A stretch of DNA of 64,000 bases from Microbacterium sp. 70-16 (GCF_001898315.1 NZ_MKTQ01000017.1:29334-93333); one strand, 5' to 3'; shown: positions 25,276-33,973, counted from the first letter of the stretch. The notes: generated by a model from the sequence alone, not told the origin. Numbers and translations are program-made.

Positions 25276-25937
25276 CGAACCGTCGCCTCTACCTCTTCGT
25301 TGTCGAGGTCCTCGAGGACTTCGAACGGGGACTCCACATCGCCGCGCCACGCCTCGATGCCTTCACGGATTGCGAGTACCGCCACGACGAGGGCGGCAAC
25401 GGAGTCGGCCCACCACCAACCGAACAGGCTGTTGAGGGCGAGGCCGATGAAGACTGCCCCTGAGAGGTAGACGCAGAGGATGAGCTGCCTAGCGTCAGCC
25501 ATGACGCTCTTGGAATCCAGCTCTCGACCGGTGCGCACCTCGAACCAGGCAAGCAGCGGCATGATGACCAGGCTGAGTGCCGTGATCCCGAGCCCGAATG
25601 GGCTGTGCGCGGGCCCCTCCACCCGAATAAGGCTCAGGACAGCATCGATTGAGACGTAGGCGGCGAGGGCGAAGAAAGCGAGGCCGATCACCCGCACCGT
25701 AACTTTCTCCCAGCGCTCCGGATCTTTCCGCGTGAACTGCCATGCGATCGCGGCCGCAGACAGCACTTCCACGATGGAATCAAGGCCAAACCCGATCAGG
25801 GCCGCGGAGGATGCGACAGTACCTGCCCACACCGCCACGATGGCTTCGATCACGTTGTACGTGATCGTAAACCCCACGATGAAACGGACGCGACGGTGCA
25901 GCCTAGAGCGACGTTCAGCGGTCAGGGATGTGCTCAT
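25272..25937 (-). CDS. Cation diffusion facilitator family transporter
   Basis: A 221-residue CDF-type membrane transporter, shorter than most and lacking the C-terminal cytoplasmic domain. Helices: TITYNVIEAIVAVWAG, SSAALIGFGLDSIVEVLSAA (with the membrane Asp of the CDF site), and later SLFGWWWADSVAALVVAV with a second Asp and Ala. The Asp-rich membrane site supports export of divalent metals such as Cd2+, Zn2+ or Pb2+ in exchange for protons. It overlaps the cmtR-like gene (ATGA) and is followed by the ERRCC protein. Confidence 0.85.
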   Translation of the reverse strand: MSTSLTAERRSRLHRRVRFIVGFTITYNVIEAIVAVWAGTVASSAALIGFGLDSIVEVLSAAAIAWQFTRKDPERWEKVTVRVIGLAFFALAAYVSIDAVLSLIRVEGPAHSPFGLGITALSLVIMPLLAWFEVRTGRELDSKSVMADARQLILCVYLSGAVFIGLALNSLFGWWWADSVAALVVAVLAIREGIEAWRGDVESPFEVLEDLDNEEVEATVR

Positions 25938-26293
25938 GCGTTCACTGCCGTTCCGCAGCATCCAGGGACGCTGCACGATTCATCGACGCACGGGGCGTTC
26001 TCGTCAACAGATAGCGTCACATCCACGAGAGCGGTGAGAGCGGCCGCCAAGTGAGGGTCGGCGATTTCGTATCGCGTCTGCCGGCCCTCCGGCTCTGCCA
26101 CGACAATCCCGCAGTCCCGCAGACAGGTCAGGTGGTTAGAGACATTCGACCGGGATAGATCCAACGATCGCGAGAGCACGGCCGGGTAGCTCGACCCGCC
26201 GAGCAGCGTCATCAGGATTCGAGAGCGGGTCGGATCGGCCATCGCTCGACCGAGACGGTTCATCACATCGATACGAGAAGCTATAGTCAGCAT
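25934..26293 (-). CDS. cmtR: CmtR-type cadmium/lead-sensing ArsR repressor
   Basis: A 119-residue winged-helix sensor starting MLTIASRIDVMNRLGRAMAD. Compared with Mycobacterium tuberculosis CmtR, all three metal-binding cysteines fall at the same residue numbers: C57 and C61 (HLTCLRDCG) and C102 (ENAPCVDE). Three further Cys (107, 112, 113) lie in the tail. Recognition helix SRSNVSNHLT. The ATG sits within a perfect palindrome (26282-26305), so it most likely represses its own leaderless operon with the CDF pump and perhaps the divergent symporter. Very confident family call. Confidence 0.93.
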   Translation of the reverse strand: MLTIASRIDVMNRLGRAMADPTRSRILMTLLGGSSYPAVLSRSLDLSRSNVSNHLTCLRDCGIVVAEPEGRQTRYEIADPHLAAALTALVDVTLSVDENAPCVDESCSVPGCCGTAVNA

Positions 26294-26305
26294 TTGATGA
26301 CTATA
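26282..26305. promoter_or_regulatory. CmtR operator palindrome
   Basis: Perfect 8-bp arms TATAGTCA (26282-26289) and TGACTATA (26298-26305), spacer of 8. The minus-strand cmtR start codon (26293-26291) is within the spacer. It lies between cmtR and the divergent BASS transporter, so one repressor could serve both directions. Confidence 0.75.
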
Positions 26306-26346
26306 CAGTGAGCAATGACCAATTGGAAGCTTGGAGAATGAACGAC

Positions 26347-27330
26347 ATGCGCTCAAGGGTGGAATGGCTGGAACGATACCAGGTCGCGCTTTACCTCATC
26401 GCCCTTCTCGTCGGAGCGGGAGTCGGCCTGCTGGTCCCTGGTGTCGCGCACCCGGCCGAGGGCGCGATCAACCCTGTGCTCGGGCCACTGCTCTACGCGA
26501 CATTCCTCGGAGTGCCGTTCGCAAAGATAGGCCAGGCTTTCCGCGACTGGCGCTTCCTGATCACGAGGCTCGTGGTGAACTTCGTCCTCGTTCCGGTGGT
26601 CGTGTTCCTCCTGTCGCGCATCGTCGCACACGATCAAGTCCTGCTGGTCGGTGTGCTGTTCGTGTTGCTGACACCATGCGTGGACTACGTCATCGTGTTC
26701 ACCGGGGTCGCCGGTGGTGCCAGAGACCGGCTCCTCGCCGCAGCACCACTACTGATGCTCGTGCAGATGCTCCTACTCCCGGTCTACCTGTGGCTGTTCG
26801 TCGGCAATGAGTTCGTCCGCGCCGTCGACCTTGCCCCGTTCGTCGAAGCTTTCCTACTACTCATCGCGCTACCTCTCATCGCCGCCGGGCTGACCCAGTT
26901 TCTCGCAGTCCGCACCCGCGCTGGAAAGGTCCTGCAGGAGATCGTACTGGGGGCGATGGTGCCACTGATGATGCTGACCCTTGCGGTAGTTGTCGTCTCA
27001 CAAATCGGCGGCGTCTGGCAACAACTCGCTTCGTTGCTCCGGGCCATCCCGGTTTTCTTTTTGTTCGCCGCGGCCATGATCCCCATTGGTGCTGCAGCAG
27101 GGAGGATCGCTCGACTTGACGTTGCAGGGCGTCGAGCGATCGTGTTCAGCGGCGCCACGCGCAACTCCCTGGTTGTCCTCCCGCTCGTCCTTGCGCTGCC
27201 GGCAATCTTCGACCTTGCCCCGCTCGTCGTCGTCACGCAGACGCTCGTCGAGCTCGTCGCCATGGTTCTCTTCGTCCGACTCATCCCGCGCCTACTCCCG
27301 GCCCATGCCTCGGAACGTGCGGACTCCTAA
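26347..27330 (+). CDS. Arsenic-resistance/bile-acid:sodium-symporter-like membrane protein (BASS/Acr3-like)
   Basis: About 327 residues, roughly ten transmembrane helices. The middle has a discontinuous helix with a conserved Cys-Asp (VLLTPCVDYVIVFTGVA) and a second cross-over region (FSGATRNSLVVLPLVLAL) typical of the BASS superfamily, including arsenite and organic-anion carriers. The start may be ATG 26338 or 26347; GGAG at 26333-26336 favours the latter. It is transcribed away from cmtR across the palindrome. It may export a metalloid or another toxic anion; arsenite is plausible but no ars genes surround it. Confidence 0.8.
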   Translation: MRSRVEWLERYQVALYLIALLVGAGVGLLVPGVAHPAEGAINPVLGPLLYATFLGVPFAKIGQAFRDWRFLITRLVVNFVLVPVVVFLLSRIVAHDQVLLVGVLFVLLTPCVDYVIVFTGVAGGARDRLLAAAPLLMLVQMLLLPVYLWLFVGNEFVRAVDLAPFVEAFLLLIALPLIAAGLTQFLAVRTRAGKVLQEIVLGAMVPLMMLTLAVVVVSQIGGVWQQLASLLRAIPVFFLFAAAMIPIGAAAGRIARLDVAGRRAIVFSGATRNSLVVLPLVLALPAIFDLAPLVVVTQTLVELVAMVLFVRLIPRLLPAHASERADS

Positions 27331-27628
27331 CCGCGTTGGACCTGGACGCTCCGACACCTTCCACGACGTCAGCGACTATGCAGTTGCATCAGGCGATCAT
27401 TACTTGGAAGCGCGTCTTTACCGAAGGCTGCCAAGCACAGGCCACCGAGACTCGCAAGCTGGACGCCCACCGGGACTCCTGCCCCGGAATGACACACCGG
27501 TGCCGACGCGTGTGGTTCCGGCAGGCGGACATTCCCGTAAGACCCGCCCGAGAAAATGCCTGGTCAGGGGACGCTAAACGCTACAGCGGATCCGGTGATG
27601 AACTGCTCGCCGGGTCCGCTCAGTTTGC
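27331..27628. other. Degenerate stretch between symporter and IstB remnant
   Basis: About 300 bases with only overlapping low-quality frames (one on + from 27336). No domain, ribosome-binding site or repeat is convincing. It probably represents decayed mobile DNA. Confidence 0.4.
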
Positions 27629-27795
27629 TTACTTTCCCGTGTCCCACGCGTGGGTGTTCTTCGTGTGGGCGAGGCGGCAGGAGTCGCTGCCGGTTTCGAT
27701 GATGTTGCCGCCGAAGGTGAGACGGTCCACGATCGCAGCGCAAAGCCGCGGATCAGTGAGAGTCTTCGTCCAGCCGGAGAACGACGAGGCAGCCT
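27629..27795 (-). pseudogene. 3' remnant of IS21-family IstB ATPase
   Basis: The minus strand reads SSFSGWTKTLTDPRLCAAIVD, RLTFGGNIIETGSDSCRLAHT and stops at TAA (27631-27629). This is the conserved C-terminal stretch of IstB helper ATPases of IS21-type elements. No Walker motifs or IstA remain in the window. It marks another old insertion at the left border of the conjugative remnant. Confidence 0.75.
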
Positions 27796-27837
27796 TCGAG
27801 TCTAACCCCCAACGGGTTCCTCACGAAGCCGGTCGGA

Positions 27838-28014
27838 CTAGCTCGACTCGTCACCGATCCACGGGCGGTGCTTGACTCCCTTGACGCGCAGCAATAGCAC
27901 ACGGTCCAGCCTGGGCACCCCCGACGAACGATCAAAGCAAATACGAGAATCCTCGGTCCGGAAGTTGTAGACCCGGCCGTCGACGGTCACGTCCAGCCCG
28001 TACCTGGAGTGCAT
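27838..28014 (-). CDS. Small hypothetical protein, divergent from the Tra cluster
   Basis: 58 residues from ATG 28014: MHSRYGLDVTVDGRVYNFRT... with regular beta-type spacing, then LDRVLLLRVKGVKHRPWIGD. It starts ten bases from a perfect 16-bp palindrome (28024-28039) that separates it from the + strand genes. A longer minus frame to 28320 overlaps the + gene and has low plausibility. Unrecognised; possibly a small accessory protein of the element. Confidence 0.4.
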   Translation of the reverse strand: MHSRYGLDVTVDGRVYNFRTEDSRICFDRSSGVPRLDRVLLLRVKGVKHRPWIGDESS

Positions 28015-28023
28015 TGTGCAATG

Positions 28024-28039
28024 GCGCGGGTACCCGCGC
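28024..28039. promoter_or_regulatory. Perfect 16-bp palindrome between divergent genes
   Basis: GCGCGGGTACCCGCGC, fully self-complementary. It lies between the small minus-strand gene (start 28014) and the + strand gene at 28051. Could be an operator of a dimeric regulator of the conjugative remnant; a hairpin is also possible. Confidence 0.45.
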
Positions 28040-28050
28040 ACCTCTGTGGC

Positions 28051-28581
28051 ATGAGCAATAGCCCTGCAGGAACGCCACTCGGATCGCCCATCGCTTTCCC
28101 CCTCGCAGTCATCACGGTCAGCGAGCGCGGAGCCATAAACGTCAGCTGCAACGGAAACGACTTCCCGCCTCCAACGCCGGACGCGCCTTGGAGCCGCGCA
28201 CGGTTTGGTGATCTTCTTGATGCGATATCCGAACACCGCTCCCACACCGTCCGAGTTGAGGTGCACGAGTTCGATGGCTCGGTGTTCACCGACATCGTCC
28301 ATGCGGTGCGACGAGAGCAAGCCATCGCAGACGTTCAGTCACCCAGCACGATGCGGCGAGCGCGGCACCGCCCAACGGATCAGCTGATCGAGGTCACCGG
28401 GTCCGGATTCGTCCCTGGCGAGGACGTCACCGTCGCGCTGTCAGTCTCCAGTGCTGAAGGATCCGCTGACGGGAGCGCTCGTGCGGTCATCGATATGAGC
28501 CAACTCGTGGATCACCGATCGGAGATATTGCTCATCGGACGCGTCTCCGGCGTCATCGTCACCGAATCTTTGCCATCGTGA
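28051..28581 (+). CDS. Hypothetical protein upstream of the coupling ATPase
   Basis: 176 residues from ATG 28051 (MSNSPAGTPLGSPIAFPLAV). The middle (WSRARFGDLLDAISEHRSH) is helical; the second half (DQLIEVTGSGFVPGEDVTVALSVS) looks like a beta-sandwich. The stop overlaps the GTG of the TraG/VirD4 gene (GTGA at 28578), a coupling typical of actinobacterial integrative elements, where a small gene precedes the coupling protein. Family not recognised; start chosen from context, not a strong ribosome-binding site. Confidence 0.6.
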   Translation: MSNSPAGTPLGSPIAFPLAVITVSERGAINVSCNGNDFPPPTPDAPWSRARFGDLLDAISEHRSHTVRVEVHEFDGSVFTDIVHAVRREQAIADVQSPSTMRRARHRPTDQLIEVTGSGFVPGEDVTVALSVSSAEGSADGSARAVIDMSQLVDHRSEILLIGRVSGVIVTESLPS

Positions 28582-30359
28582 GTACCCCACACGGTCAGGG
28601 TCGGGGTTTCGGCGATGAGTTGACCAACTTCCTGATGATCGCGTTGATCGCAGTCTTCGGGGTCGCCGTCGTCTTGCGAGCTGCGGGTTCCGTTGCGGCA
28701 TTCCTCGCTGGCACTGCGCAACCTCAGGTCGGGATTGCTGGCGGAGTCACCCTGCTGTTCAGCCCGACAAATCCGGCCGAGGTGCTGCAGGCGCCCGGTC
28801 TGAATGCAATTCTCTACTGGTCGATTGCAATACTGCTGCTCCTCATTCTCGGCAGCGCTATCGGGTGGGCTTGGGTCCGTTGGCGTCGGCACTCACACAA
28901 CGTCGATACCGATCCACGGCGGCTCGCGGGAACTGCCAGCAGTCACGAGGTCGCAACCAGTGCGTCGGCGAAGGCACTCCTGCGCCGAGCTGCGACGCTT
29001 CGCCCTTCACTGGAACAGCCAGAACCCGCGGACGTGGGCTACCTGCTCGGGCGCTCGCACGGCAAGCAGGTGTGGGCCAGCGTCGAAGACTCGATCCTTC
29101 TCATCGGCCCGCCGCGTTCAGGTAAGGGCCTGCACATTGTGATCCCAGCGATTCTCGATGCGCCGGGTGCAGTGGTGACGACGTCGACCCGGCCCGACAA
29201 CCTGACGGCAACGATGCGCGCACGCGAACGGTTCGGTCCGGTCGCCGTCTTTGATCCTCAGCATCTTGCTGAAGGCGTCTCCTCTGGGCTGCGGTGGTCG
29301 CCTATTCGGGGCTGCGAGGACCCGTTGACCGCGATGATTCGCGCGACTGGTCTTGCAGCGGCCACCGAGCTGTCCGCTGGCGGCGTCGAGGGTGGAGGGT
29401 TCTGGGAAGGAAAGACCCGCATCGCTCTGCAGGCGCTCCTACATGCGGCCGCGCTCGATCATCGAAGTCCGGCTGAGCTGTTCCGATGGACCCTCGACCC
29501 ATCAGCCGCCGCGGAGGCAGTCGCCATCCTGACGGGCTCACCGCTGGCAGCCACGGGGTGGGCGGATTCGCTGGAGGCAACGCTCGACGCCGACCCGCGC
29601 ACGCGCGACAGTATCTGGCAGGGTGTTTCGCTCGCATTGTCGGCGCTGGCCGACCCCAGAGTGCTAGATGCTGTCAGCCCGGCAGAAGGCGAGCAGTTCG
29701 ATCCCGAGCGTTTCATCCGCGACCGTGGCACGCTGTATCTTCTGGCGACCGGCGTTGGGGCCGGGAACAGCGCAGCTCTCGTCGCAGCTCTCGTTGAAGA
29801 CCTTGTCGAGACCGCCCGCCGAATGGCTGCTCGATCACCCGGCGCACGGCTCGATCCGCCGCTACTGTTTGCGCTCGACGAGATCGGAAACCTTGCGCCG
29901 CTACCCTCACTGCCCACACTCATGGCAGAAGGTGGCGGCACCGGGATCACAACGATGCCGGTGCTTCAATCCCTTGCCCAGGCGCGGGACAAGTGGTCTG
30001 AGAACAAGTCGGCAGCGATCTGGGACGCCAGTATCGCGAAGATCATCCTTGGAGGCGCCTCGAACTCACGAGACCTTCAAGACCTCTCCACGCTGATCGG
30101 CGAACGCGACGAGTTCACCGACTCCGTCACGCTCGGTGACCATGGCTCGCGTTCCAACCAGCGTTCCATCCGTCGCGTACCGATCCTGCCGCCCGACCGC
30201 ATTCGCACGTTGCCGTTTGGCACCGGGGTCATCTTGCTCCGGTCGGCGCCCCCGATCGTCACTGACCTCCACCCCTGGCCCAAGCGCCCCGACGGTCAAC
30301 AGCTCAAAGCGGATCGTGCAGCGGTTGAGTCGCTGTTGAGACGCCCTGCCACGCCATGA
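28578..30359 (+). CDS. Type IV secretion coupling ATPase (TraG/VirD4 family)
   Basis: A 593-residue membrane-anchored ATPase that links DNA substrate to a mating channel. Two N-terminal transmembrane helices (about residues 17-45 and 78-100); Walker A in LIGPPRSGKGLH (residues about 178-186); a VTTSTRPDN segment typical of actinobacterial TraG; Walker B LLFALDEIGNLAPLPSLP; and a C-terminal all-alpha part with TMPVLQSLAQARDKW. Full length for this class. No relaxase, VirB4 or other channel gene is in the window, so the element is incomplete here or lacks these functions. Confidence 0.9.
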   Translation: MSTPHGQGRGFGDELTNFLMIALIAVFGVAVVLRAAGSVAAFLAGTAQPQVGIAGGVTLLFSPTNPAEVLQAPGLNAILYWSIAILLLLILGSAIGWAWVRWRRHSHNVDTDPRRLAGTASSHEVATSASAKALLRRAATLRPSLEQPEPADVGYLLGRSHGKQVWASVEDSILLIGPPRSGKGLHIVIPAILDAPGAVVTTSTRPDNLTATMRARERFGPVAVFDPQHLAEGVSSGLRWSPIRGCEDPLTAMIRATGLAAATELSAGGVEGGGFWEGKTRIALQALLHAAALDHRSPAELFRWTLDPSAAAEAVAILTGSPLAATGWADSLEATLDADPRTRDSIWQGVSLALSALADPRVLDAVSPAEGEQFDPERFIRDRGTLYLLATGVGAGNSAALVAALVEDLVETARRMAARSPGARLDPPLLFALDEIGNLAPLPSLPTLMAEGGGTGITTMPVLQSLAQARDKWSENKSAAIWDASIAKIILGGASNSRDLQDLSTLIGERDEFTDSVTLGDHGSRSNQRSIRRVPILPPDRIRTLPFGTGVILLRSAPPIVTDLHPWPKRPDGQQLKADRAAVESLLRRPATP

Positions 30360-30441
30360 TCCGCGCTGGGGCGCAGCGCGCACCTGTCTGTTGCAGCGGC
30401 CATCACATCCGATGGCCGCCCCAACAAATCAAGGAGTCGTC

Positions 30442-30906
30442 ATGTCCATCGACACCCAGCAAGCCATCACAGGATTCATCGCGACCGAGCCCCGTCTGAC
30501 CTACACCGAGGACGGCACCGCGCGGTTCTACGCGCGGATCGGCATAGAGCATTCTCAGCAGACCCCAGACGGAAGTTTCACGCAGCTCGACCCGTCCTTC
30601 CACGACATGAGCGCCTTCCGGCGCGCAGCCGAAGAAGGAGTCGCGCGATTCCACAAGGGCGACAAGTTCATCGCCACTGGACGCGTGCGCGAGTACAGCT
30701 ACGAGAAGGACGGCCAGAGCGTCGCGGCCGAGGAGTTCATTGTCTCCCGCTTCGGTCACGACGTCGCACGCACCCAATACGAGGTCGATCGCGGACCCCA
30801 TCGCGACAGCAACATGCGCGAGGCGACCGGTCGTGATGCGTCCCCTTTTGAAGCCCCCGCCCGAGCACGAGCGCAGTCAGATGCCGCTCCTGCGGTCAGC
30901 ATCTGA
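30442..30906 (+). CDS. Single-stranded DNA-binding-like protein (OB fold) of the element
   Basis: 154 residues with an OB-fold core: QAITGFIATEPRLTYTEDGTA..FYARIGIEH, a DMSAFRRAAEEG loop, and HKGDKFIATGRVREYSYEKDG, as in SSB. The acidic tail typical of housekeeping SSB is replaced by EAPARARAQSDAAPAVSI. AAGGAG precedes the ATG. Element-borne SSBs help protect transferred single strands. It sits between the coupling protein and a DUF4913 gene on the same strand. Confidence 0.85.
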   Translation: MSIDTQQAITGFIATEPRLTYTEDGTARFYARIGIEHSQQTPDGSFTQLDPSFHDMSAFRRAAEEGVARFHKGDKFIATGRVREYSYEKDGQSVAAEEFIVSRFGHDVARTQYEVDRGPHRDSNMREATGRDASPFEAPARARAQSDAAPAVSI

Positions 30907-30921
30907 GCAGGAGCGGTCATC

Positions 30922-31485
30922 ATGAGTGACTTCGTTCCCACCGCTGAAGCACACGAAGGGCGCGACGAGGATGACGACGACGAATCGCTGGTCGCTGAAC
31001 CACCGCATCCGATCAACTGGAATCTCCTCACCGCGAACGACGCGGAGGTTGAGTGGCTGGAGCTGAATCGCTGGGTCTACTGGCTCCGCCGCACTTACGG
31101 ACTCCCCGCCGCAGTGATCCCGCCCTACTGGCATCGTCACCCCGAACTCGTGTGGGAGCTGTCAGCGCTGCACCTGCACTGGCTGTGCGCCTACGACCCC
31201 AACCAAAACGGATCCGCACCACTGGGGTGGCATCGCGATTTTGCGGATGCTCGCCTCCGCCTCCGGGACTGGGTAGCTACTTCCGGGACCCGACTCGATC
31301 GTGATCGCCCCACACGGCAAGCCACCTGGCCCGGGGAGGAGCCGCCTACTCCCTCTGAAGAGTCAATGATCACCGACCGGGAAGCCGACTTTGTCGAATT
31401 CGTCGTTGATGATGTTCAGCATCGTCAAACGGCTGAGGACGAGTTCTACCGTTCGCTCGGCGATCCTCCGCTGGAGGAGTCATGA
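30922..31485 (+). CDS. DUF4913-domain protein
   Basis: 187 residues. The central WLELNRWVYWLRRTYGLPAA..IPPYWHRHPELVWELSALHLHW motif is the DUF4913 signature, a domain of unknown function found almost only in actinobacterial integrative/conjugative elements. N-terminal and C-terminal parts are acidic and low-complexity. It overlaps the excisionase start (ATGA). Its role is not established; co-occurrence with TraG and SSB suggests conjugation or replication. Confidence 0.8.
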   Translation: MSDFVPTAEAHEGRDEDDDDESLVAEPPHPINWNLLTANDAEVEWLELNRWVYWLRRTYGLPAAVIPPYWHRHPELVWELSALHLHWLCAYDPNQNGSAPLGWHRDFADARLRLRDWVATSGTRLDRDRPTRQATWPGEEPPTPSEESMITDREADFVEFVVDDVQHRQTAEDEFYRSLGDPPLEES

Positions 31486-31700
31486 GCAACGCGGTCGAGG
31501 CGACTGCGCCCGTCTCACCATTGCTGGATAGCCGAGAGGTCGCCTCGTACCTGAAGGTCTCCGAATCGACATTGTCTCGATGGCGCTCCGCGGAGACCGG
31601 GCCACCATTCATCAAGCTCGGCGGTATCGCCCGATACCGGCTCGAAGCCATCGACCAATGGCTACAGAACTTGGAGCCGCACCATGGCGCGCCCAGTTGA
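31482..31700 (+). CDS. Excisionase/HTH (AlpA/MerR-like) protein
   Basis: 72 residues with a winged HTH: LLDSREVASYLKVSESTLSRWRSAETGPPFIKLGG, then IARYRLEAIDQWLQ. This is the helix_turn_helix_17 type seen in excisionases next to integrases. ATG overlaps the preceding stop and the 3' end overlaps the integrase start (31684), indicating co-translation. It would set the direction of recombination at the tRNA-Pro site. Confidence 0.88.
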   Translation: MSNAVEATAPVSPLLDSREVASYLKVSESTLSRWRSAETGPPFIKLGGIARYRLEAIDQWLQNLEPHHGAPS

Positions 31701-32916
31701 GCCGATGCCAGAGTCCTCACCCCGACCGGTGCCACCGATCGGGGTGAGGATCTCCACCGACATGGAACGACGCTCCTACGGAATTCGAGCGCGGGCACGC
31801 TGGACCGATCCGCTCACCAAGCAACGCGTGATCCGTACCGAAATCGTAAAAGACGAGGCAACCGCACGCGCATTCTTCGAAACGCTCCGGAACTCTTCGG
31901 TCAAGGGAATGGACGTCTCGATGACGCTCCTGGAGTTCTTTACCTCGATCGAGGATCGATGGGCACGCGGCCTCGATATGACCTCCACCGGAGACAACTA
32001 CCGGTACGGTCTTCGGCTCCGAGTGCTCCCGGCGCTTGGCCATCTGCCCGTCACTCAGATCACCGCGGGAATGATCGACCGCACGATCGACGACTGGGAG
32101 AAGCAGTACGGCGCATCGACGATTAAGAACACCATCGCCCCACTCGTGCGGGTACTCGACGAAGCCGTTCGCGACGGCCTGATCACAATCAATCCCGCCA
32201 AACACCGGGCGAAGCGGAGTCTCCACAGAAACGCCTTCCGAATCCAACCCGCCGAAGATGCTGCCCCGCGCGCGCACGCGATCCCTGATCTGCAGAAACT
32301 GAACCAGCTCGCCTCCGCCTGCGGCACTGTCCATCAGTCCTATTCAGACTTCGTGATGCTCGCCGCTCTACTGGCAGCTCGTTCTTCCGAAGTCTCCGGG
32401 CTTCAAGTCGGAGACGTGGACTTCACAAAGAACCTCGTCATCATCAGACGACAGGTCTTTCCCGGCAGGGGCGGCCTCATCACCAAGCCAACCAAAAGCC
32501 GCAAAGAGCGTCGCGTGCCGATTCTCGACCCACTCCGGCCAGTCCTGAAACGACTCTGCGCGTTCAAGCAATCAGACGCACCACTCCTCGTCGGTCCGCG
32601 TGGCGGTTTCCTTACGACAGCCACCGTTCGCGACGCCACCAGCTGGGACCAGGTTGTTGCTGACCTCGGCCTGCCCAATCTCACACGACACGGTCTCCGA
32701 CACACCGGCGCCACCTGGCTCGCCGACGCCGGAGTCCCCCTCCATGTCCTCCAAGAGATCCTCGGACACGCCTCAATCGAGACCACTCGCGGCTACCTCC
32801 ACCCCGATGACCGCCACCTCGCCTCCGCCGCAGAACAAGCCAACGCCTTCCTCAGCAGAGACACTCCTCGGAACCCATCGCGACGACCGCGGCAGGGCAC
32901 GGGACGCGGGCTGTGA
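31684..32916 (+). CDS. Tyrosine integrase of the tRNA-Pro island
   Basis: A 410-residue lambda-type integrase. N-terminal arm-binding part (YGIRARARWTDPLTKQRV), SAM-like core-binding domain around residues 80-165, catalytic domain with R in LAARSSEVSGL, K in TKPTKSRKERRVP, HxxR in HGLRHTGATWLADAG, and the LGHAS...TTRGYLH nucleophile region. The gene ends about 200 bases from the 3' end of tRNA-Pro(GGG), the typical attachment position, which lies just downstream of the integrase. Complete and apparently functional. Confidence 0.93.
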   Translation: MARPVEPMPESSPRPVPPIGVRISTDMERRSYGIRARARWTDPLTKQRVIRTEIVKDEATARAFFETLRNSSVKGMDVSMTLLEFFTSIEDRWARGLDMTSTGDNYRYGLRLRVLPALGHLPVTQITAGMIDRTIDDWEKQYGASTIKNTIAPLVRVLDEAVRDGLITINPAKHRAKRSLHRNAFRIQPAEDAAPRAHAIPDLQKLNQLASACGTVHQSYSDFVMLAALLAARSSEVSGLQVGDVDFTKNLVIIRRQVFPGRGGLITKPTKSRKERRVPILDPLRPVLKRLCAFKQSDAPLLVGPRGGFLTTATVRDATSWDQVVADLGLPNLTRHGLRHTGATWLADAGVPLHVLQEILGHASIETTRGYLHPDDRHLASAAEQANAFLSRDTPRNPSRRPRQGTGRGL

Positions 32917-33072
32917 CCCGCTCCGTCGCCGGTATTCACCGTTCTGGTCCCCTTTTGGTCCCCTTATCCACAGACAGGGCATCGCGACGGATTCTGTCAT
33001 CCACGGGTCGACCACGCCAACCTGTCCGGGGGGACCAGAGGGGGACCAGAGAAAACGACGTTCAGAAACAAC

Positions 33073-33108
33073 AAATCCCTGATGAAAATTGCTTCTCATC
33101 AGGGATTT
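33073..33108 (-). terminator. Hairpin downstream of tRNA-Pro
   Basis: 13-bp perfect arms AAATCCCTGATGA / TCATCAGGGATTT with a 10-nt loop, immediately after the tRNA 3' end in the minus direction. It has a U-rich right side in transcription and fits a Rho-independent terminator for the tRNA. Confidence 0.7.
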
Positions 33109-33112
33109 TCTG

Positions 33113-33186
<74 letters not shown>

Positions 33187-33230
33187 TGGCATTGTTTTTC
33201 AGTTGTTCGGGGCGACCGAAGAGTGGTAAA

Positions 33231-33277
<47 letters not shown>

Positions 33278-33391
33278 TTGTTCAGTTCTCTGCCCGCTGA
33301 GCGGACAACTCCCCCATCCTACCCGGTCGCGCGGCCGGTCGCGAACGCGCGCGCCTTGCCGGTGTCGGAGGCTGGGCGTAGCGTCACCGAC

Positions 33392-33973
33392 ATGGTCGAG
33401 ATCACGATCGAGCCGGCATCCGCCGAGCGCTTCGGCGACGTCGAGCACGCGCTCACGGGCGGCGGCGACGGCGGATCGTGCTGGTGTCAGTGGTGGATGC
33501 TGCCCGCGAAAGACTGGGATGCCTCGACACGCGACGAGCGCCGCGAACTGCTCCGCGCCGATCTCGCGACCAGCCCCGCGTCGGCGCTGGTCGCGTACGT
33601 CGACGGCGAGCCGACCGGCTGGGTGAAGGTGTCGCCACGCCGCGACCAACCGCGCCTGGCTCGCACGCGCAACTTCCAGCACTCTCCCGAGCCATTCGAC
33701 GACCCGTCGGTATGGGCGGTGACCTGCTTCGTCGTGCGACGCCAACATCGCGGACAGGGTCTCGGCCGGCGGCTCCTCCACGCCGCGGTCGAGCACGCTC
33801 GCGCGCACGGCGCCCGCATCGTCGAGGCCTACCCCCTCGACACCGCCATCGCGAAGACGTCGTCGAACGCCCTGTTCCACGGCGCGCTGTCGACCTTCGT
33901 CGACGCCGGCTTCGTCGAAGTCGCCCGGCCGAAGCCGAACCGCCCCATCGTCGAGCTCACTGTGCACCGCTGA
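33392..33973 (+). CDS. GNAT-family N-acetyltransferase
   Basis: 193 residues. The acetyl-CoA-binding motif A is VTCFVVRRQHRGQGLGRRLL (V-x-x-x-x-RGxGxG). An N-terminal segment has GGSCWCQWWML, a Cys/Trp cluster seen in a subgroup of actinobacterial GNATs. It starts at ATG 33392, with TAGCGT 16 bases upstream acting as a likely -10 for a leaderless transcript. This is the first gene of the core region after the tRNA. Substrate unknown. Confidence 0.85.
   Translation: MVEITIEPASAERFGDVEHALTGGGDGGSCWCQWWMLPAKDWDASTRDERRELLRADLATSPASALVAYVDGEPTGWVKVSPRRDQPRLARTRNFQHSPEPFDDPSVWAVTCFVVRRQHRGQGLGRRLLHAAVEHARAHGARIVEAYPLDTAIAKTSSNALFHGALSTFVDAGFVEVARPKPNRPIVELTVHR

Noticed and set aside
27336..27875. 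179-residue + strand frame
   Set aside because: Antisense to the IstB remnant and compositionally irregular.
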